Shown: in pieces, positions 1 to 3,628 of the stretch | Position numbering within the stretch: the stretch's first letter is position 1 | How the letters are laid out: each line of letters starts with the position of its first letter | From: CAVORB01 sp964395315 | GTDB taxonomy: Bacteria; Pseudomonadota; Gammaproteobacteria; Chromatiales; Chromatiaceae | Direction: 5' to 3' | Length of the DNA: 5,475 bases | Assembly: GCA_964395315.1 (NCBI GenBank) | Contig: CAYNBI010000135.1 | Location: 1-5,475 of the forward strand | Translations under genes and position numbers: made by a program | The notes under the pieces: model-generated | Databases searched by the model: none | What the model was told of the DNA's origin: nothing | Seen by the model: only the letters and a program-made list of their open reading frames with translations

Positions 1-1
1 C

Positions 2-34
2 CAAGAGTTTTTCGAGCTGATGGCGCGAACATGA
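2..34 (+). CDS. C-terminal tail of an upstream gene (5' partial)
   Basis: Frame 2 is open from the left edge and encodes QEFFELMART followed by TGA at 32-34. This stop overlaps the ATG of the next gene at 31-33 in an ATGA arrangement, typical of translationally coupled genes in one operon. The other forward frames are less convincing: frame 3 stops at once, and frame 1 simply continues into the next gene. Ten residues are too few to identify a product. Given the receiver-only gene that follows, a sensor histidine kinase is a reasonable guess, but that is inference from context only. Confidence 0.5.
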   Translation, partial: QEFFELMART

Positions 35-405
35 GCAAACGCATCCTGATTGTCGAGGACGAGCCGCATATCGTGATCCCGGTAGAGTTCCTGATGCGGC
101 GCGAGGGCTACGAGGTGACGGTGGAGCGCGACGGCGAGGCCGGATTGGCGGCCATTCGCGCGCAGCCGCCCGATCTCGTGATCCTGGACGTCATGATGCC
201 CAAGCTGAACGGCTTCGAGGTGTGCGAGGCGGTGCGCGCCGACCCGGCGCTGGCCGCCGTGCGCATCCTGATGCTGACGGCGAAGGGCCGCGAGGCGGAG
301 AAGAAAAAGGGGCTCGAGCTCGGTGCCGACGCTTACATTCCCAAGCCCTTCTCCACCCATGACCTGGTGGCGACCGTGCGCTCGCTGCTCGAGGTCGAAT
401 CCTGA
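31..405 (+). CDS. Stand-alone response regulator receiver protein (CheY-like)
   Basis: This 124-residue protein is a single receiver (REC) domain with no output domain. The hallmarks are all visible: the acidic pair E9-D10 after the first beta strand (ILIVEDEP), the phospho-acceptor D53 in ILDVMMPKLNG, the switch residue T83 in MLTAKGREAE, and K105 in the IPKPF motif. By family knowledge it would take phosphate from a histidine kinase onto D53 and signal in the cytoplasm by protein-protein contact rather than by binding DNA. No strong Shine-Dalgarno precedes the ATG; the start overlaps the stop of the upstream gene, so coupled translation is likely. The next gene starts 19 bases after its stop and is probably cotranscribed, so its CBS/DUF294 product may belong to the same pathway. 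The assignment to a lone receiver is secure; the partner kinase and the output are unknown. Confidence 0.95.
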   Translation: MSKRILIVEDEPHIVIPVEFLMRREGYEVTVERDGEAGLAAIRAQPPDLVILDVMMPKLNGFEVCEAVRADPALAAVRILMLTAKGREAEKKKGLELGADAYIPKPFSTHDLVATVRSLLEVES

Positions 406-412
406 CGGGTTC

Positions 413-418
413 GGGAGG
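413..418 (+). promoter_or_regulatory. Ribosome-binding site for the CBS/DUF294 gene
   Basis: GGGAGG lies 6 bases before the ATG at 425. The reading frame is open further upstream, to an ATG at 323 inside the receiver gene, but that stretch is proline- and arginine-rich shadow sequence. This site therefore decides the start at 425. Confidence 0.75.
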
Positions 419-424
419 CGCGAA

Positions 425-1906
425 ATGAGCAAGATCGATCCACCGGATTACGCATTCGCTGGCCTCGACCTCGCGGGGACGGAATCAGGGATCGCATACG
501 CCCCGCTGCGGAGCCTGGCGCGCCAGACTCCGCTTCAGGTGGCGCCCTCAGCGAGCCTGCGCGAGACCCTGTTCCGCATGAGCCAGTCGCGCGGTGATGC
601 CGTCGTGGTCGCGGATGAAGCGACAGGTCTCCCGCTGGGCATCGTGACCCTGCGCGACATGCTGCACCTCATCACCTCCGAGGCCGGCTCCCTGGACGAG
701 CCCGTCGTCGCGTTCATGACCGGCGCCCCGCTCACGGTCGCCGCGGATGCCCCGGCGCACCGCGCCAAGGTGCTGATGGCGAAGAAGGGCATTCACCACG
801 TTCTGCTCGTGAATCCGGACGGGCGCCTGAGCGGCGTCGTCTCCCAGGCCGATCTGCTCGGCTTGCGCAGCGGCAGTGCCGAGGCCCTGATCGAGTCCAT
901 CGCCGCGGCCCGGGATGTCGAGGCCATGGCGCGCGCCGCGGACCAGGTGCGCCGGCGGGGGGCGGAGCTGTTCGCCTCCGGCATGGGGGTCGAGGGCCTG
1001 TGTCAGTGGATGTCCGGGCTCAACGACCTGATCACGATCCGGGTCATCGAGCTGATCGAGGACGAGTTCGACCTGCCGGGCGTCTCCTGGTGCTGGATGG
1101 TCTTTGGTTCGGAGGGGCGGCTGGAGCAGACCTTCGCCACCGATCAGGACAACGGTCTGATCTTTGTTCCCAGCGATCCGGGGGACACCGAGCAGACCCG
1201 TTCCGCCTTCGTGCCCTTCGCCCAGGCCGTCAACAAGGCGCTGCACTACTGCGGCTTCGAGCGTTGCCCCGGCGACATCATGGCGGGCAATCCCAAGTGG
1301 TGCCTGAGCGACGATGAGTGGTGGGGCAGGTTCGAGGCCTGGCTGCGGGTCCCGGAGCCGGAGGCCCTGCTGCACAGCGCGGTTTTCTTCGACTTCCGGC
1401 CCCTCTACGGCAACTACGATCTGGTAGACCGGTTGCGCAACCGGCTGCTGGCCGAGGCCCCGGGGTACCACCGCTTCTTTCGTGCGCTGGCCCAGGACGC
1501 GCTTGCCTGCACCCCGCCGCTTGGCTGGGCCGGGCAGTTCGTCTACGACAAGGATCGCGACCATCCCCGCACCATCGACCTCAAGCTGCACGGTGCCCGG
1601 CCCTTCGTCGACGCCGCCCGCATCTGGAGCTTGCTGCACCGCGTCTGGGCGACGAATACCGCGGATCGCATCCGCGCGGCCGGTGCCGCCATGAATCGCC
1701 CCAAAGAGGACGTAGCCGCCGAGGTCGAGGCCTTTCACCTGGTGCAGCGCTTCCGCATCCATCAGCAGCTGTCCACCAGGGACCGGGACCGGGTCAACCG
1801 CGTCAACCCGTCGGACCTCAACGAGCTGCATCGCCTGATGCTCAAGGAGGCGTTCAGGCAAGCCAAGAAGGTGCAGCTGCGGTTGCGGCAGGAGTACGGG
1901 CTGTAG
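425..1906 (+). CDS. CBS-domain pair fused to DUF294 nucleotidyltransferase-like protein
   Basis: This 493-residue cytoplasmic protein has two CBS modules (about residues 33-85 and 94-147; each ends in a GIVTLRDML- or GVVSQADLL-like signature). A helical linker (about 150-215) follows, then a GlnD-type nucleotidyltransferase-like core. The core motif is GSEGRLE (228-234) with TDQDN (239-243), so the two aspartates expected to bind metal, D240 and D242, are present. The remainder (about 300-493) matches the putative substrate-binding C-terminal part of the DUF294 family. CBS pairs usually sense adenine nucleotides, so ligand-controlled nucleotidyl transfer is plausible, but no reaction is established for the family. 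Many relatives carry an N-terminal cyclic-nucleotide-binding domain; only about 30 residues precede the first CBS here, so that domain is absent. Relatives often sit near sodium:solute (acetate-type) symporters and two-component genes, which fits the receiver gene just upstream. The start at 425 is supported by GGGAGG. Confidence 0.92.
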   Translation: MSKIDPPDYAFAGLDLAGTESGIAYAPLRSLARQTPLQVAPSASLRETLFRMSQSRGDAVVVADEATGLPLGIVTLRDMLHLITSEAGSLDEPVVAFMTGAPLTVAADAPAHRAKVLMAKKGIHHVLLVNPDGRLSGVVSQADLLGLRSGSAEALIESIAAARDVEAMARAADQVRRRGAELFASGMGVEGLCQWMSGLNDLITIRVIELIEDEFDLPGVSWCWMVFGSEGRLEQTFATDQDNGLIFVPSDPGDTEQTRSAFVPFAQAVNKALHYCGFERCPGDIMAGNPKWCLSDDEWWGRFEAWLRVPEPEALLHSAVFFDFRPLYGNYDLVDRLRNRLLAEAPGYHRFFRALAQDALACTPPLGWAGQFVYDKDRDHPRTIDLKLHGARPFVDAARIWSLLHRVWATNTADRIRAAGAAMNRPKEDVAAEVEAFHLVQRFRIHQQLSTRDRDRVNRVNPSDLNELHRLMLKEAFRQAKKVQLRLRQEYGL

Positions 1907-2048
1907 CAATACGCGATCGGTTCAGCGAGCTGGGCTTGGCCAGGATGGCCGGCAATCAGCGTCGCGCAGCGTCGTCAAGGCCGTGCGGACGCCGGGCCGG
2001 AAGTCGGTTAAGCTCGGCTCTCGGATTAAAAAGAGGAGGCAGGGGGAG
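1907..2048. other. Intergenic gap without a gene
   Basis: No credible coding sequence is seen. A short hairpin is possible at 1938-1950 (GGCCA, loop GGA, TGGCC), but no T-run follows, so it is not a convincing intrinsic terminator. The last 20 bases turn purine-rich and hold the ribosome-binding site of the next gene. A promoter for that gene may lie here, but I cannot point to a good -35/-10 pair. Confidence 0.5.
2033..2039 (+). promoter_or_regulatory. Ribosome-binding site for the pentapeptide-repeat gene
   Basis: GAGGAGG ends 9 bases before the ATG at 2049. A GTG at 1983 is in frame, but its extra 22 residues are basic and unlike the family N-terminus, so this site supports the start at 2049. 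Confidence 0.75.
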
Positions 2049-2900
2049 ATGATCGAAATCAGGCACAAGGAAACCGGCGAGATCCTGCTCGAGACCGACG
2101 GCGAAACGCTGGAAGGCGCCGATCTCAATCACATGGAGCTGGAATGCGCCGACCTGCGCGGCCTCGACCTGCGCGGGGCGAACCTCCAGGGCGCGAATCT
2201 CGCCGGGGCGGACCTGCGCGGGACGGACGTGGAGGGGGCCAACTTCCGGGCCGCCAATCTCAGCGGCGCCGATCTCACCGGCGCCGACCTCAACGGCGCC
2301 ACCTTCGGTGACGGCGTGCAGAGCAACGCCGCGGTCCTGTCGCAGGCCTCATTGCGCGATGCGCGCATTACCTCCTGCGACCTGCCTTACGTGGACCTGC
2401 GCGACGCGGACCTCTCCGGCGCCAGCCTCGCGCGCTCGGACCTGCACGCCGCACGCATGGTCAACGCCAAGCTGGTGAAGACGGTGGTGGGCGCGGCCCT
2501 GATGCTGGAGGCCGACCTGCGCGGCGCAGATCTGACCGAGGCCTACCTCTGCAACGTGCGCCTCAACGGGGCCAACCTGTCGGGGGCCAGGCTGGACCGG
2601 GCCATCCTCGGCGGCGAGGACTGCATCCCGGCGACCATGAGCCGGGTGGTGATGATCAAGACCAGCCTGGTGGGTGCCAAGCTGTGCGGCGTCTCGCTCC
2701 TGCGGGCCGATCTCTCGGGCGCCAACCTCACGGACGCGGACCTCAGCGAGTCGGACGTCAGCGGCACCATCATGCGACGCGCTATCCTCACCAACACCAA
2801 TTTCCAGGACGTCGACCTCACCACCGCGACCATGACCCTGGCCAACCTGTCGAAGGCGAAGAACGTCAGGCTCAAGTACCCGAAGCGCGACGCGCGCTGA
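2049..2900 (+). CDS. Pentapeptide-repeat protein
   Basis: This 283-residue protein is built mostly from A(D/N)LXX pentapeptide repeats. A short non-repeat head (MIEIRHKETGEILLE, residues 1-15) precedes a run of about 13 consecutive repeats at 24-88. A break around 89-98 follows, then a second, looser block at about 99-187. A second break around 188-200 contains GGEDCIPATM, and a third block runs to about residue 270. The tail is basic (KYPKRDAR). Family knowledge: such repeats form a right-handed quadrilateral beta helix, one coil per four repeats, and usually serve as binding scaffolds. No signal peptide or membrane segment is seen, so it is probably cytoplasmic. The DNA-mimic gyrase-protection proteins (Qnr, MfpA) share this fold, but nothing here singles out that role. 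The small membrane-protein gene 50 bp downstream may be cotranscribed. Function is unknown; the fold is confident. Confidence 0.9.
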   Translation: MIEIRHKETGEILLETDGETLEGADLNHMELECADLRGLDLRGANLQGANLAGADLRGTDVEGANFRAANLSGADLTGADLNGATFGDGVQSNAAVLSQASLRDARITSCDLPYVDLRDADLSGASLARSDLHAARMVNAKLVKTVVGAALMLEADLRGADLTEAYLCNVRLNGANLSGARLDRAILGGEDCIPATMSRVVMIKTSLVGAKLCGVSLLRADLSGANLTDADLSESDVSGTIMRRAILTNTNFQDVDLTTATMTLANLSKAKNVRLKYPKRDAR

Positions 2901-2950
2901 ACGGCGCGGGCTCGGTTTACGCGCCGGGTTGTGCCGACGGCGGTCGAGAC

Positions 2951-3109
2951 ATGCTGATCACCATCATCCTGTCGCTGGTATTCGCCGCATCCATCATCGT
3001 CTGTCATAAGCTCGCGAAAAGAAGGGGACGGGACCCCGTGTTCTGGGGCCTGATGGGTGCGCTGTTCGGGCCCCTGGCGATTCCCTTCGTCTATTTCCGC
3101 AGGGGCTGA
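2951..3109 (+). CDS. Small two-helix membrane protein (hypothetical)
   Basis: This 52-residue protein begins with a hydrophobic stretch (about residues 2-18, rich in I, L, V and A). A basic loop (KLAKRRGRDP, 20-29) leads to a second hydrophobic segment (about 30-48) containing FWGLMGALFGPLAIP, and the end is FRRG. The layout predicts a helical hairpin in the inner membrane with its basic loop in the cytoplasm. The pattern basic-RGRDP/NP-FWG-LxGxLFGPLA recurs in many short uncharacterised bacterial membrane proteins; I know of no proven function. The ATG at 2951 is the only ATG, GTG or TTG in this frame after the end of the pentapeptide gene. Its Shine-Dalgarno is weak (GAG within GGTCGAGAC), so translation may depend on the preceding gene, 50 bp upstream. 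Too short for certainty, but composition and topology look real. Confidence 0.7.
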   Translation: MLITIILSLVFAASIIVCHKLAKRRGRDPVFWGLMGALFGPLAIPFVYFRRG

Positions 3110-3133
3110 GTCGCCGTCGGCCCGGTGCTGTTC

Positions 3134-3153
3134 CCGCATCTCCATCGATGCGG
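3134..3153. repeat. Inverted repeat (7-bp stem, 6-nt loop)
   Basis: CCGCATC at 3134-3140 is the exact reverse complement of GATGCGG at 3147-3153, separated by TCCATC. It lies 25 bp after the stop of the small membrane-protein gene and could end that transcript or protect its 3' end. No T-run follows, so it is not a standard intrinsic terminator. Confidence 0.4.
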
Positions 3154-3266
3154 ATGGCTCCATCGCGAAGCGAGTTCTTATCCCAATGATCAGCGACCGG
3201 TTCGCCGCGCCCACGGACGGCACGGTCCTGCCGGAACACCCTTCGGCGAGAACCCCGGCCTAAATC

Positions 3267-3314
3267 AGAGCCGTCGCCGCGTTTCAGGCGTTTTGCAGGA
3301 TGCCACGCGGCTCT
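3267..3314 (+). terminator. Possible weak terminator-like fold
   Basis: AGAGCCG (3267-3273) can pair with CGGCTCT (3308-3314), enclosing two small hairpins: CGCC (3275-3278) with GGCG (3287-3290), and GCA (3295-3297) with TGC (3301-3303). The first inner hairpin is followed directly by TTTT (3291-3294), which resembles a weak intrinsic terminator on the + strand. The 4-bp inner stem is short, so this is only suggestive. If real, it would separate the upstream genes from the promoter region that follows. Confidence 0.22.
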
Positions 3315-3397
3315 AGACCGCGCGGGCGCGAGTAACCTGAGAGATCTGTGAACCCCGTCACAAAATTTTATTGAGAAATCGCAATTTTCCCTCCCCG

Positions 3398-3417
3398 CTT
3401 AAGGTTCCCTTAAGGTT
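3398..3417 (+). promoter_or_regulatory. Phased direct repeat, candidate activator-binding site
   Basis: CTTAAGGTT occurs at 3398-3406 and again at 3409-3417, an 11-bp period of about one helical turn. Direct repeats with 11-bp spacing placed over the -35 region are the known arrangement for OmpR/PhoB-type response regulators. The second copy ends 8 bp before a TATTCT element, so it would occupy the place of a -35 box. The regulator's identity is unknown. Confidence 0.45.
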
Positions 3418-3419
3418 TG

Positions 3420-3441
3420 CCCGGCTATTCTCCGCGCCGGG
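3420..3441. repeat. Inverted repeat overlapping the -10-like element
   Basis: CCCGGC at 3420-3425 is the exact reverse complement of GCCGGG at 3436-3441, with 10 bases between that include TATTCT. It could be an operator for a repressor covering the -10 region. It is only 6 bp per arm in GC-rich DNA, so chance is possible. Confidence 0.35.
3426..3431 (+). promoter_or_regulatory. Candidate -10 element of the cytochrome promoter
   Basis: TATTCT matches the sigma70 -10 consensus at four of six positions, including the key first TA and the last T. No good -35 hexamer sits 16-18 bp upstream; the region is taken up by the phased repeat, which fits an activator-dependent promoter. Transcription from here would give a leader of about 190 bases before the ATG at 3629. 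Confidence 0.35.
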
Positions 3442-3488
3442 AAGTTTCACGCTGAACCCCGCAGACCTCGTAGTACCTGAAATTTGCG

Positions 3489-3590
3489 GCGGTTCCCGCT
3501 CCAGATCACGGGAAAGGGCCAAGCGAATCTGGAAGACCCCAGGGAACTCGCAACCAGGATGCGAAGCGTCCGACCCGTTGCTGACGCGGG
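3489..3590 (+). ncRNA. Candidate structured 5' leader upstream of the cytochrome gene
   Basis: Several stems nest or follow one another in about 100 bases. An outer stem pairs GCG+GTTCCC (3489-3497) with GGGAAC+CGC (3542-3551), leaving T3548 bulged. Inside it CCAGAT (3501-3506) pairs perfectly with ATCTGG (3527-3532), leaving a purine-rich 20-base loop with GGGAAAGGGCC. A following hairpin pairs GGATGC (3557-3562) with GCGTCC (3566-3571) over a GAA loop, with one T-G pair. A weaker stem joins CCCG (3574-3577) to CGGG (3587-3590). The segment then runs through GGGAGATTAC to the ribosome-binding site at 3617. This could be a riboswitch, another regulatory leader or an mRNA-stabilising structure. 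Parts recall c-di-GMP-I (GEMM) aptamers (AAAGGGC, then a hairpin followed by GGGA and CGCAA), and GEMM RNAs are known upstream of multiheme cytochromes, but conserved positions do not match well enough to name it. Confidence 0.4.
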
Positions 3591-3616
3591 CCGGGAGATT
3601 ACATAGATAGAGGTTC

Positions 3617-3621
3617 AGGAG
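3617..3621 (+). promoter_or_regulatory. Ribosome-binding site for the multiheme cytochrome gene
   Basis: AGGAG lies 7 bases upstream of the ATG at 3629. Together with the signal peptide that starts right at that ATG, it fixes the start of the gene. Confidence 0.8.
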
Positions 3622-3628
3622 TGGAATC

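Larger units (their letters stand above)
3110..3628. other. Long intergenic region; upstream control region of the cytochrome gene
   Basis: No convincing gene is found on either strand in these 519 bp. The first half (3110-3350) is GC-rich with small inverted repeats. Around 3360-3390 the sequence becomes locally AT-rich (CAAAATTTTATTGAG), in contrast with the surroundings and typical of a promoter-upstream segment. The second half carries the phased direct repeat, -10-like element, dyad and foldable leader listed separately. This length and organisation suggest the cytochrome gene has its own regulated promoter rather than read-through from the small membrane-protein gene. Confidence 0.6.

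Noticed and set aside
323..424. Upstream extension of the CBS/DUF294 gene to an ATG at 323
   Set aside because: The extension overlaps the receiver gene and is an unfamily-like P/R/S-rich peptide; GGGAGG before 425 gives a better start.
548..1909. Minus-strand reading frame of 453 codons opposite the CBS/DUF294 gene
   Set aside because: The + strand product has clear CBS and nucleotidyltransferase motifs; the antisense translation shows no domain and follows from GC-skewed codon positions.
3134..3153. Hairpin as an intrinsic terminator
   Set aside because: The stem is perfect, but there is no downstream T-run, so I list it only as an inverted repeat.
3057..3316. Small forward reading frames between the membrane protein and the cytochrome gene
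   Set aside because: They lack ribosome-binding sites, domain features or biased codon use, and overlap each other; they look like chance open frames in GC-rich DNA.
3489..3600. Assignment of the leader to a cobalamin or c-di-GMP-I riboswitch
   Set aside because: GGCCGGGAGA at 3589-3598 resembles part of a B12 box and AAAGGGC/GGGA/CGCAA resemble parts of GEMM, but other invariant positions are missing or shifted. I keep it as an unassigned structured leader.
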